A stretch of 64,000 nt of DNA from Liopterus haemorrhoidalis (Eukaryota > Arthropoda > Insecta > Coleoptera > Dytiscidae): positions 36,796,301 through 36,860,300 of the forward strand of contig OZ020622.1 in assembly GCA_963971575.1 (NCBI GenBank). Direction: 5' to 3'. Shown one piece after another: positions 23,160 through 33,856 of this stretch. The position numbers were made by a program, and so were the translations under genes. Each line of letters opens with the position of its first letter. Position 1 is the first letter of the stretch. The notes below the pieces were generated by a model that was not told the DNA's origin, made no database searches, and worked only from the letters and a program-made list of their open reading frames with translations.

Positions 23160-23600
23160 CTGACAATAACTGAAGCGCCTCTAGTGAGATTTTGAGAAAC
23201 TGACAGGTGGAGGATAGTCGAGTTTGTATACTGTTGTTTTCATAGCGAGTTTTTAAAAAATGTCTAAAATTGCAAGAAAAAATTAAATGCAACGTGAATT
23301 GTTGTGTTTATCTTTGCAATGCAAAAGTAGGTCGTGAAAGAGACCTAAGTTTTCATCGTGTTCCGAAACGTGGCAAAAAAGCCTTATTACCTTCAATTAT
23401 AACCCTAGAGGTTATTTGGGTACTGAGAAAACGGAAAATTTCATTTAACGCAACCCTCATATTGAATAATAAATTAATTTCAATAAATATCACATGTAGA
23501 TACCATTGAACCTGTCAAAAATATCCTATCTGCGTCAGCCATGATGTACAATGTAGTGGCGCCTCTATCGGTAGTGTCAATATCGTATTGTTTGAAAATA
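23160..23600 (+). pseudogene. THAP-type zinc-finger N-terminal fragment in a small element
   Basis: A plus-strand frame from 23,275 reads KCNVNCCVYLCNAKVGRERD, then LSFHRVPKRGKK. This looks like the start of a THAP domain (C-x-x-x-C ... FH-P), the DNA-binding module shared by P-type transposases and host factors. The later C-x2-H part of the motif is not seen, and the following frame is unrecognisable, so this is a broken fragment. Flanking words GAAGCGCCTCTAGTG (about 23,172) and TAGTGGCGCCTCTATCGG (about 23,554) form weak inverted ends. Confidence 0.5.
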
Positions 23601-23711
23601 ATGTTATAAGATGTTCTGATAAAACTGGTGATATTATTGGCGAGTATTTATAATAAGGGGTTCCAAAACTTTTAAAGTTTTTTTTTTTATCTTATATAGA
23701 CGACGCACGTG

Positions 23712-25486
23712 AAGTCTGTTCCAAACGGTTAGGCGAAACTATGGTCTATTTCAAATTAAAAAAAAAGTAGATAGCGCTGCAAACCGAGTACGATTTACAC
23801 TGGACAAATACAGTATAGCGGAAAATTTAAAATAAGTTACAACTAGGGCATGGGCGTAGTAACTAAGTTAGCAAGTGATTTTTTTTTTACTTTTAAAAAA
23901 GCTTAATGAGATATTGAAGTAAACAAGGCAGATAATACACTTACGTTACTTATATTCGACATAAATTCAGTTTAATGGGAAATTTGAAAAAGTTAAAAAA
24001 AAATTAATTTTAAAAATTATGTACTATATATAAAAAGAGAGGCTTGGCTAAAAGAGTTTAAATAAAGCAATAAAACAAACAATATATCCTCAGAGCTAAA
24101 GTTTCTTTTTTAAATAATTATTGTAAATAAAAATTAAAAATATATGTATATATGAAGGTCTAAAAATTATATTAATAACTTTTTCTTTGGGCACAATCAG
24201 CTGGGCTGTCTTTTGGCCTCACATTAGTCCTCTTTCTTGATCTGTTAATTGTCAAGTGTCACATAACCTAAAAAATATATAACTGTGTAAAAACAATTTA
24301 CATGGAGAATTTTGTCCATAAACTCTACGCCAATAATGTAAATAAAAGTCTAAATATGTAAATAATAACAAAATACATGAAAAAAAAATAAAAAAAAATA
24401 TAAATATAGTCGGATTGCTGATAGGTGACTGTTACATGTATGTATCAAGTAGTGCATTCATATAATAATCTAGTTACCGTTTTTAAGCGATTTTAAAAAT
24501 GTTTTTTGTTATTTGTCTTAACTGTCAGTGTCTGATAATAAATATTAATTAAAATATGGCTTGTTGCCAATTATTAATTTCACAAACTTTATTTTTAAAT
24601 CTGCTGGAATAAACAACAAATTATAATCCAAAATTTACGTATGAGTATAAGTTTTTCCTTATTTATAATTATAACCTTAAAATAACCTTATAAAAATAAT
24701 TTTGTTTGTTTGAGTACTGCTGTAAATTTATTTTTGCGCTCTAATTAGTAAAGATATCTACGAATCATGCTGTTTCTTTCTAATACTTTGTTTTTTATTC
24801 AAATAATTTTGAAGGTTAGTTGTCAACTTGGGTCACTATACGTTACTATGGGTATGCAAATAATTATAATGATATAGACAGAGAAAGCATATAGTATTGA
24901 ATATCGATACTTGTAGCAACGAACAGTCACTTATCAGCAATCCGACTATAATATATATTTCCAATGTACGACACTGAACATCTGTCAACTTAGACTAAAA
25001 ACAATATTTTAACAATGAAATAGGGATGACGATCTAAACCAATCCGAAGCAAGGACAAACAGCTCCTATCTTCTTACACACATTTTTCTACTTTGACATA
25101 GACCATAGATTTTGCAATCTAGTTACTTTAATCGTTTAAATCGTGCTTTTCGGCCGTTTTGTTTAAGCTTTGTAAATCATACTTACAATAAACATTTTTT
25201 GGTTAAGGTTAATATCATTTTAAAATGTAATTTTTTTTTATATTTTGATTTTTTGTGTCATTCTTAATACAAATTTCCCATTTATTTATTTTTTTGTCAT
25301 TAAAATATGTAAAAAAAATAATTTAATTTTGACATATGTCATTTGTTTCCATAGTTTCGTTATTGGAATTTTAAATTTTGAAATTTCAAAGTGAAAAATT
25401 AAATATCCCAAGCAAGGTCCCTTCTCGTCACAACCTAGAAGAACAAAATTCCCATTTAGTTCCGCCTAACCGTTTGGAACAGACTG
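23712..25486. mobile_element. MITE family with CTGTTCCAAACGGTTAGGCG ends (copy 1, long)
   Basis: The left end GTCTGTTCCAAACGGTTAGG and the right end, read in inverse as GTCTGTTCCAAACGGTTAGG, are near-identical. A shorter relative at 34652-35056 has flanking TA dinucleotides. This copy is enlarged by the insertion at 24407-24948. No coding frame is seen. Confidence 0.75.
24407..24948. mobile_element. TA-flanked MITE, AGTCGGATTGCTGATA ends (copy 1)
   Basis: Inverted ends TAGTCGGATTGCTGATAGGT and TAGTCGGATTGCTGATAAGT sit in TATA contexts. A second copy, in the opposite orientation and over 85 percent similar by eye, is at 32835-33371. It is likely a Tc1/mariner-type MITE. Confidence 0.85.
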
Positions 25487-25574
25487 TAATAAACTAATAT
25501 GTTATAATAATACGTTCCATGGTGACTTGGTCTGCTATGAAAATAAGACTTTACCAACTTAATTTACATATGGA

Positions 25575-25980
25575 ATTATTTTTAGGATTTCGTAGGACTA
25601 ACCAGGAAACCCTTATACCGTTACTCTTGTGTCTGTCTGTCTGTACGGCAGAAATTGTGGCGAAACGGGTAGAGAGTTGAAATTTGGTATGCTTATATAG
25701 TTTTTTGACCCGCATATACGAAAAATATTAAAAAGCTTAGTTAACTATAACCAAAAGGTCAGAAAATGGTTGCTATGGTTACTTATGGGATTGTAACAGA
25801 GTTCAGCCAACTGGTTCAACTCGTCTAAGCTTTCAGCAACCGGCCCCAAGAGTTCAAAAAACTCATCGCATCGAAAAATATAAACAAATTTCTATTTAAC
25901 GAACTTATACATATTTTTTAATAAATTTGAGTAGGGTATCAAATAAAGCCTCTTGATACGTAGATAAAGGAACACAAAAA
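25575..25980 (+). repeat. Dispersed unclassified repeat (copy 3), split by a MITE
   Basis: This carries the conserved opening GATTTCGTAGGACTAACC, CCCTTATACCGTTAC, GTCTGTCTGTCTGTACGG and AGAGAGTTGAAATTTGGTAT. It continues after the insertion at 25733-25847 with GAGTAGGGTATCAAATAAAG. It runs directly into the Tc1-like terminus at 25983. Confidence 0.7.
25733..25847. mobile_element. MITE, GGGCCGGTTTCTGAAAGC family (copy 2, left end clipped)
   Basis: It starts AAAAGCTTAGTTAACTATAA and ends GCTTTCAGCAACCGGCCCC, with the family core TTATGGGATTGT. The outer bases of the left end are missing. Confidence 0.65.
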
Positions 25981-26164
25981 TACAGTGCTGTGCAAAACAT
26001 TTGCAACTGAACCTATATATTTGAATATTGTTGCTTTTTTTAATTAAATTCAATCAGAATTTTTGTTTATTATTATTTTTATTATTGACATTTATTCGCA
26101 AATAAAATACATAGATAATAATAGATATAAACTATTTTTTATATAAAAATAATAGAAAAATATA

Positions 26165-27551
26165 CAGTGAATTTATTTTTTAATGCAACATGTACTATGT
26201 CATTACCATGGATACAGCTTTTGACAGCAATATAAATCGTGTTCATTTTCATTTGCAACATAGAAAAAACCATATTTACTAGCAAAATCAAAATATTTTG
26301 TTGAAAATACAAATAAAAAAATTATATATAATAAATAAATAACTAATAAAAACTTATAATAAATGTTCAAAAGTTTCTCCGTTTACTTGCATGCAAAATG
26401 TTAAGCGATCATAAAAATGATTCAAAACATTCAGCAATTGCTCTTGAGGTATATTGTTGGATGCTTGAACAATTTTGTCTTGCAGTTCAGCAACATCCCT
26501 AAGTTCTCCATTATATACTTTGGCCTTTAAATATCCCCAATAAAAAAAAAATCATTGGGTGCCAAATCCGGAGATCTCGCTGGCCAATTCATCGACCCTC
26601 CTCTTCCAATCCAGCTATTTGGGAAAGTTCTATGTAAATATTCTTTAAATATTCTAGAATAATAGACATGTGCGGTATCATGTTGAAACCATATTTGTCC
26701 ATTAATATTCAGGTTTCGCAACGCAGGTAATATTTGGTTTTGTAAAAGGGCTAGATATTTTGCGGTATTAAGGTTACCGTCAATAAAAAAAAGGCCCTAT
26801 AATATTGGTTCCTATTATCCCTGCCCCAACGTTTAATTTTTGCGGCCTTTGAGTTCGGGAGGAATGAAATAAATGTAAATTTTCTCGACCCCAGTACCTA
26901 AAATTTTGTCTGTGCACTTCACCATTTAGAGTAAACGTTGCTTCGTCAGTAAATAAAATTCTTTGAAGCATTGTTGGGTTGGAATTAATTTTTTCAAACA
27001 TTTCAAAACAAAAATCCATACGTACTGCTGCGTCCCTTTCTAACAATTCTTGATGATTTTAAAATTTGTATGATTTTTTTTTAAGAAGTTAAAAACTGAT
27101 CCAATACTGACACCAACGGTTTGTGCAATTGATCTTAAAGTATTTTGATTGTTTTCTTCCACTTGTAATAATATTTCCAACTGATTCTCTTCTGTAAGAA
27201 CGTGGGATGTTGTTCTTTTTTTATTATGTTTTGACTTAAGACATCCTTCGCGATGAAATTTATTAACTAGTCTTGAAATTGTTGAGGGATTTGGTATTGG
27301 CCGATCTGGATAAGTTGCACTAAATACAGCAGAAACTTCTCTTAAACTCATTTGGCAGTTATACCAAGTCACCATCATTATTTTTTCTTCATCTGTATAC
27401 ATGTTGATTAATTTTTAAATCAGCAATGAGCAAAAGTATATACACTAATTGTCTATGTTGCAAATGAAAATGAACACGATTTATATTGCTGTCAAAAATT
27501 GTATCCATGGTAATGACATAGTACATGTTGCATTAAAAAATATATTCACTG
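26165..27551 (-). mobile_element. DD41D (rosa-like) mariner, copy 2, with degenerate transposase
   Basis: Ends and TA duplications match copy 1; the element is 1,387 bp on the minus strand and inserted in the 3' part of a Tc1-like element. The transposase starts at 27402 (MYTDEEKIMMVTWYNC). Frameshifts near 27060 and 26790 and another after DLAPNDFF (about 26545) break the frame. Unlike copy 1 it keeps the first catalytic aspartate (RILFTDEATF) and the second (FQHDTAHVYY). It is also inactive as it stands. Confidence 0.92.
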
Positions 27552-27614
27552 TATTTTATTAATAATTAGCATGTGCAAAACATTTGCAACCTGCATACAT
27601 TTCATATTAAATAA

Positions 27615-28610
27615 TTAATATTTTGTAGGGAAACCTTTTTGTTTAATGACTAAGGCACATCGGCGAGGTATTGATTGAATTAAATTATTAATTATGGTAA
27701 TTGGAATGGCCTCCCATTACATTTTTGCTTCCTCAAACAAATCGTCTGGGTTTTTGAATCTCTGATTGCCTATTCGGCATTTGACAATCTCCTAAAGATT
27801 CTCGATGAGGTTAGGTCTGGGATTTGTGCCGGCGACTTAATAATATCAATATTTTATCTTCGATCCAATCTTTGACGATCTTGGCCGTATGCTTTGGATC
27901 GTTATCATGCTGATACCTCCAAACAAGTGGCATATTCCAATCTGCGTACGGAAGCATGGTATTTTGCACAATATCTGTATAATCCAAAGCATTCATGTTG
28001 CCATAAATTCGTCTTAGTGGACCTATTCCTTGTGCCGAGGAGCATCACCAGGCCATAACGTTTTCAACCACAAATTTAACTGTCTCTTTTGTATATCTCG
28101 GATTAAATCTTTCATTTCTAGGCCTTCTGACATTCGGTTTGCTAACACTTCCATACAAATTGAATTTTGTTTCACCTGAAAATAATACTGTTCCCTATTT
28201 GTGTTGACTCTAGTTTGAGTGGGTTTTTGCAAATTGTAGACGAGCTAACCGATTTTTATTTGAAACAAAGGTTTTTTTTTTGCTATTTTGTAGCTACGTA
28301 GATTATTGTCTATCGCCCGTCGCCTTATATTTGATGTATTTAAATCTAGTCGTAGGCTGTCTTTGATTTCTTTGGGGGATATTTGAGGATTTTTTTAAAT
28401 TAATTTTAGTATTTCACGGTCCTCCTGGGGCGTTGTTTTACGGGGTCGTCCTCCTTTATGGTAAGATTCAACTCTTCCACTATTCACAACGCGGGAAATT
28501 GTAGATTTATGGATCTTATTCTTGTCAGAAATTTCTTTCTGTGTCATGCTGTTCTCGTATTCGAGTAGAATTTTTGATTTTATTTCAGAATTATATTTAA
28601 CACCTTCCAT
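27615..28610 (-). pseudogene. Tc1-like transposase, frameshifted
   Basis: On the minus strand it starts MEGVKYNSEIKSKILLEYEN with a helix-turn-helix (MTQKEISDKNKIHKSTISRV) and a GRPRKTT AT-hook-like motif. A central piece holds LWLKTLWPGDAP and MNALDYTDIVQNTMLPYADW. The catalytic piece has WRYQHDNDPKHTAKIVKDW, and the end reads SIPRRCALVIKQKGFPTKY before a stop at 27617-27615. The N-terminal, central and C-terminal pieces are in different frames, so the gene is dead. The DD41D copy lies just downstream of the stop, in the 3' flank. Confidence 0.85.
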
Positions 28611-28984
28611 TTTTTTAATTATTTTAAATACTATCTTACTGTATAATACTATTTTAAAGTCGATAATACCTCTTTGTTTTAGCTACAAAAATATAGTAAA
28701 AAAAAGTTTCATTTTGTCTTCGTAAGGGTATAAGATATGCCCGTAATATTTCGGGTTTGCGCGTATGCACGTTGCTGGGTTAAAAGAGGAGAATTAAAAG
28801 ATGGTCACAACCTTTTAAGCCGTTGAATCACATTTTGAAAAAAATACCATTTTTATGTGTTGATCTTTAAATAAAATTCATTCAACTTAAGATTTTTAAT
28901 CAATAGTAACCATTGACCAACCGCTGAACTTATATGCTAGGATAAATAAAACATAAATAAATAAAAATGAAATGTGAGATCAAA

Positions 28985-29135
28985 TATCGTGTGTTCAACT
29001 GACTTACGTTCATCTGTCGCTATGATAATATGTCACAGTGTCCATTTGTCGTGTGTTAAAATGTGTCTGTTCATCTGTCGCATGTTAATCTGTCCATGTT
29101 AAAGTGTCACATGTTAATCTGTCGTATGTTCACAT
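28985..29135. repeat. Degenerate short tandem repeat, ATGTTAATCTGTCGC-type
   Basis: About nine imperfect 14-17 bp units (TCATCTGTCGC, TGTTAATCTGTC, GTTAAAGTGTCAC and similar) follow each other without interruption. No termini or coding frame are visible. Confidence 0.6.
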
Positions 29136-29784
29136 GTTGGGACACCATAATTCAAATGCAAAAAAAATCGATTTAGTTATTTTTTCGCCACTAAGTTTGT
29201 CATTGAAGTTATGACGCAAAATGACGAACTGCGTTGATTGAGACCGACTGGCCTATAAGGCCGCGGTCTGACTGATCGAGTGCTGTCGATCGTTTGCTGT
29301 CGAGCAAATTTCAAACACACGTTAACTAAGGACATGAGTCGAACTGAACCATCGTTTGCTGTCAAGTAGCATCAAGTTGTTTGTATTTCAAACCAGTTTG
29401 AATTTCACACGACGCTCGAGGCAATAGCACATGCGCATTTAAGCATATACAGTTCATAACCATATATTATTTGACAGTTGGAACGTCAAAAAAAAAAAAA
29501 CAAAATTACAATATAGAGTAAAATGGACTCGCTAATTAGTATTAACTGTTTGATAGTATTATTTTAGGTTGGAATATGCACTATTTGACAAGTGAGAAAC
29601 AAATTTACTTGACACTGAATGATCGATAATACTCGATAGTACTTGATCAGTCAGACCAGCTTTTAAATTTTTAAATGACACTACACGACGGCGTTACACG
29701 CCGGCTTACGGCGCTCGATCAGTCAGACTGCTGCCTAATTCTGTCTCACGTCTGCTTGCCGTAATAGTAGGGGTGGGTGGAATG

Positions 29785-30029
29785 CAGTGGCGTAGCGTTG
29801 GGGGCAGGGGGGGGGGGGACAAATAACTTGCTGGAAATTAAGAACGATTTTCGGGGCCGGAGGAACGCAGTCGGCGTTTAATGCCAGGGTTAAACTGAGG
29901 ACCTTTTTTTTTAGGTCTTCACTTGAAATTTAGAGGGGAGGACCTTTTGAAATTTTGCCCTGTCTGTAAATTACGGACGCTGATTTACCTGGTTGTCCCC
30001 GGGCGCAGGAATACCACGCTACGCCACTG
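29785..30029. mobile_element. hAT MITE, CAGTGGCGTAGCG ends
   Basis: Ends CAGTGGCGTAGCGT are inverted over 245 bp. The target duplication is 8 bp with one mismatch (GTGGAATG at 29777-29784, GTTGAATG at 30030-30037). Inside are the GAGGACCTTTT words also seen at 11131-11390 and 48481-48724, and a G-homopolymer near 29810. Confidence 0.85.
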
Positions 30030-30579
30030 GTTGAATGACATATTTGTTGAGTTCAGTTCTTTGATCTATTACTAAATAAAATAGTTATTCTTAATAAAAT
30101 TAATATTAGTGGGGCTATAGGCGATTATCTATGATAAATTTGTCTTCAGCTAGTTAAACAATAACATTAATTCTCAAGCATAAACATGTTATCGACATGC
30201 TGTCATAGAACACTAATAGTCAAATACAGCGTTTTGCATTTCCCCTAACGTAATAATAACTTTTACTTTATGTTTTTAATTTCTAGTAACACTATTACTG
30301 TTACAGGATGTTTGATACACAAATTGAGGATGCAAATGGCTTTATTAATTTCTCTTTTGTAATTATAACTTTTAAAAATGCTAGTATTAGTTGTTCCAAC
30401 AAAGTTTAATTCGCCCATTAATGGTCATTACAAATAGGTAACCCACGCCCCCCCCCCCCAATATTTTATTGGAACCCAGGTTGGTTAAAAAAAAACATTT
30501 TTTGTTTCATATATACATACAGTGCTGTGCAAAACATTTGCAACTGAACCTATATGTTAGAATATTGTTGTTTTTTTTT

Positions 30580-31115
30580 TAGGGTTTTGTAGGTATGAAC
30601 AAAAAACCCTTATACCGTCATTTTGTCGTCTGTCTGTCTGTCTGTCTGTTCGGTATAAATTGTAGCCAAACGGCTAAACCTAGAGAGTTGAAATTTGGCA
30701 TGCTTATACAACTCTTTGACCCGCACATAGGAAAAATACTAAAACATCTAAAAAACATATCCCCCTAAAAATATAAAAAAATGTGCTCATCGAAAAAAAA
30801 AATATTTTTTTATAATTCTGAGTAGGGTATCAAATGAAAGCCCTTGGTACGTGGATTAACGATCCAATTTTTATTTTTGCAAAATAAATTATTTTGAAGC
30901 GATTTTTGCCAAAATTGTGCAAAAAATTTTTTGTTCCACACTCTGTAGCCCAGATGGTTTAAACTAAAAATCTGAAAAAATTCTAAGTAATGTACATTGG
31001 TGTGAACCGGAATAGTACAACAGGAATTTTTGATCAGATTAGGTTTTTGAAAAAAAACGCATTTTTTGTGATTTTTTGCTAATAACGTACACATATAGCT
31101 TTGTAACACGCCACA
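30580..31115 (+). repeat. Dispersed unclassified repeat (copy 4, fullest)
   Basis: It opens GGGTTTTGTAGGTATGAAC, then ACCCTTATACCGTC, a GTCTGTCTGTCTGTCTGT tract, GAGAGTTGAAATTTGGCATG, GACCCGCACATAGG, GAGTAGGGTATCAAATGAAA and GAACCGGAATAGTACAACAG. The orphan Tc1-like end at 30528-30575 abuts its start. Confidence 0.7.
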
Positions 31116-31123
31116 CTGTAACG

Positions 31124-31225
31124 TGTTTGCTGGTCTAGTGGTATTTGACGCTGATTTTTCACCCAAGTAACCCGATCCGAAAGGGATCGAACCCTGTGAG
31201 AAGAGACTATATTATTTTTTGTTTT
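31124..31225 (+). mobile_element. tRNA-derived SINE-like fragment
   Basis: TGCTGGTCTAGTGGTA resembles a pol III A box, and GGGATCGAACCC about 50 bp downstream resembles a B box, followed by a T-rich tail. It cannot be folded into a complete tRNA and no flanking duplication was seen. Confidence 0.5.
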
Positions 31226-32417
31226 TTTTTTAAGATTTATATTGTTTAAATTATTTACAACCAATATTATTATTACAACCAATGGAAACCATAGGCGCAA
31301 TTTTTAAAATTCTTAATGAACCTTGATATATATAAAAAAAAAAATACTGCACATATTTAGAAACCTAAATAATGGTATTAGGCGTTCGAATTAAAATTAA
31401 CAAAAAAAAAATTTTAATATGAAATTTGTTTTGGCATCCCAAATAATCATCATTCACTTACTGAATACCTGCAAAACCCTGAAATGTGTGAAAATTCACA
31501 CTTCGCATCAATTTTTTTTTTGTTCTCGTAACTTCACTGAAACAATATGGTGGTAATGAATGAATTTATAAAGTAGCAAATACAACCAAAATTGATAAAA
31601 TTCTTGATATTAAAAAGAAATCATTTAATAAATTTTAGAATAAATATATCAATGCATCACTGCATCTTATAAATACTTGCAAAATAGTTATGCATTAAAA
31701 ATAATACAGTTGGCATATATAAAATAAATAATTCGAAAAAGGTTGCATACCTTTGGCTATTAATGGATTAATAATAAATGAAGAAAATATTTAATACAAA
31801 AGTAACCGAGTATTTCACAATTGTATTCAAGGGTCGAGTATCTAGGGACTTTTACTATTGAAATTCTTTCGGATTGCGTTACAAATTGTACCATAAGTTA
31901 CATAGTAACCCATTTTCCTGTGCAATACTAACAGCTAACCAATTTAAATATTCAGATACCTTATTTTTTCACTTCCCACCTACATAAATAAGGAAATAAC
32001 TGTGAACTAATAATATGAATCATTATATGATTTTAGATAGTTGAGGTGAACTATTAGTTGTTTAAGTTTAATGCTGGATTATTCATCATTTAATATTCTC
32101 TAATGACTTATTGATTTAAATAATAATTATTTTAGAATGATAACGCTTGGTGTCACTTGTCATTTCTATAAATATATGCAGTCTGTCACTCTTTCATTAC
32201 TCATTGGTATGAGACTTGGGCGCAAAATGCAAAGGTTGTAGATTTGATTCTTAAAGGGAATTGCATTTTGATATTGATTTCTACATTATTAAATTTCTCT
32301 TTTATAAAACCGGGTTGGACGATGTTAATTTGGTCTCTGCTCCTCCATTATATGAGGTGTGTAAATTAAGTAACCGGACTGATTTTTATTATTATTATTT
32401 TTTTTATTTGAATAGAA

Positions 32418-32596
32418 TTACAATTCAATATTGTCTCCCTCAAAATAACTTCCTTGGGAAGCCACAAAGTGCTGAAGACGGTTCTTCCAATCCTCATAGC
32501 AGTGCTGGAACTCGGATACTGGAATAGCTTTCGGCTGGTCGGTTACGGACGTTTGTATATTTTCGAGTGTCTCAAAATGCCATCCCTTGAGGTGAA
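32418..32596 (-). pseudogene. Mariner transposase C-terminal fragment
   Basis: The minus-strand frame HLKGWHFETLENIQTSVTDQ, then PKAIPVSEFQHCYEDWKNRL and QHFVASQGSYFEGDNIEL before a stop at 32420-32418, is an intact mariner C-terminus. The terminus AAGTAACCGGACTG lies just beyond the stop (about 32,368). The rest of the gene was replaced by the repeat that begins at 32597. Confidence 0.85.
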
Positions 32597-33545
32597 TTTT
32601 TACCGACCGGCAACATATATAAGGGAGGTATTGTGGTCATACCGATTTTGACATTTCGAGATTTCGATGGATCCCCACGAATTGAGGTCCCTACATAACG
32701 TTTTGATTATTTTTAGCATGATGTCTGTCAGTCTGTCTATCGGTCCGTGTACATGTTCAGAGCAAATTCGGCTAAAAGGACTTTTATGAAACTTCATATT
32801 TAAGCTTTTGACATCAATGGTACGAGTTGTTAGTTATAGTCGGATAGCTGATAAGTGACTGTTCGTTGCTACAAGTATCGATATTCAATACTATATGCTT
32901 TCTCGGTCTATATCATTATAATTATTTGCATACCCATAGTAACGTATAGTGACTCAAGTTGACAACTAACCTTCAAAATTATTTGAATAAAAAACAAAGC
33001 ATTAGAAAGAAACGGCATGATTCGTAGATATCTTTACTAATTAGAGCGCGAAAATAAATTTACAGCAGTACTCAAACAAACAAACAAACAAAATTTTAAG
33101 ATAATAATTATAAATAAGGAAAAATTTATACTCATACGTAAATTTTGGATTATAATTTGTTGTTTATTCCAGCAGATTTAAAATTAAAGTTTATGAATTT
33201 AATAATTGGCCGCAAGCCATATTTTAAGTAATATTTATTACCAGACACTGACAGTTAAGACAAATAACAAAACACATTTTTAAAATCGCTGAATAATGGT
33301 AACTAGATTATTATATGAATGCATTACTTGATACATACATGTAACAGTCACCTATCAGCAATCCGACTATATTAACTCGTGCACGAGTTGATCAACTATT
33401 GGTAAAAATCGGTTAACTAGAAATGGGAGTTTACTCGTGTCGGTTTTTTGCGAATATTTCACAACAGAGTAATATTTCAAAAAAAAATATTTAACAAAAG
33501 TTGCTATAAAAGCAATAACTAACAACATTTATTTGAGACATATTT
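32597..33545 (+). repeat. Dispersed repeat with CCGACCGGCAACATATATAA end (copy 2), split by a MITE
   Basis: This is the inverse counterpart of 15580-16007. Shared words include ACCGATTTTGACATTTCGAG, ACGAATTGAGGTCCCTA and GGTAAAAATCGGTTAACTAG. It is split by the AGTCGG MITE at 32835-33371, with part of the ACGAGTTG target sequence appearing on both sides. Confidence 0.65.
32835..33371. mobile_element. TA-flanked MITE, AGTCGGATTGCTGATA ends (copy 2)
   Basis: Ends TAGTCGGATAGCTGATAAGT and, inverse, TAGTCGGATTGCTGATAGGT enclose the same interior as copy 1 at 24407-24948, in the opposite orientation. An (ACAA)n expansion is present near 33,080. Confidence 0.85.
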
Positions 33546-33856
33546 TGATAAAGCAGCATAAATTAAACAAGTACTTTGTGATGGCGGCTTGTCCTATGGT
33601 GGCCACAGCGGATTTTTTTTCTTTAAGGTTTTGCGGCACACTCTTAGGTAATTACTGGTTTATGGTAAAATACACCTGTTTTTTGACTCTCAGGGTACCC
33701 GAATTCTTTTAAACAATTACAATCAAACGAAAACATTAAAACTATATGGAAAAATCCCTAAAAACATTAAAGCTAAGAACCCTGTATCTAATTTTCATAG
33801 CAGCCGTTGATATGCAAGGGAAGTAGAGCCGTAGAGGGAGTGGTGGAGGGAGGAAG

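Larger units (their letters stand above)
25983..28720 (-). mobile_element. Tc1-like transposon, degenerate, carrying a DD41D insertion
   Basis: The left end is CAGTGCTGTGCAAAACATTT after a TA, with an internal repeat of CAAAACATTTGCAAC at about 27,580 beyond the inserted mariner. An orphan copy of the same terminus lies at 30528-30575. The opposite terminus, expected above 28,610, was not found. Confidence 0.75.

Noticed and set aside
30810..31300. Minus-strand ORFs of 118 and 73 codons
   Set aside because: They lie in the GTCTG dispersed repeat and the SINE-like fragment; no motifs, and other copies do not keep the frame.
32261..32527. ORF of 88 codons on the plus strand
   Set aside because: It is antisense to the mariner C-terminal fragment at 32418-32596.
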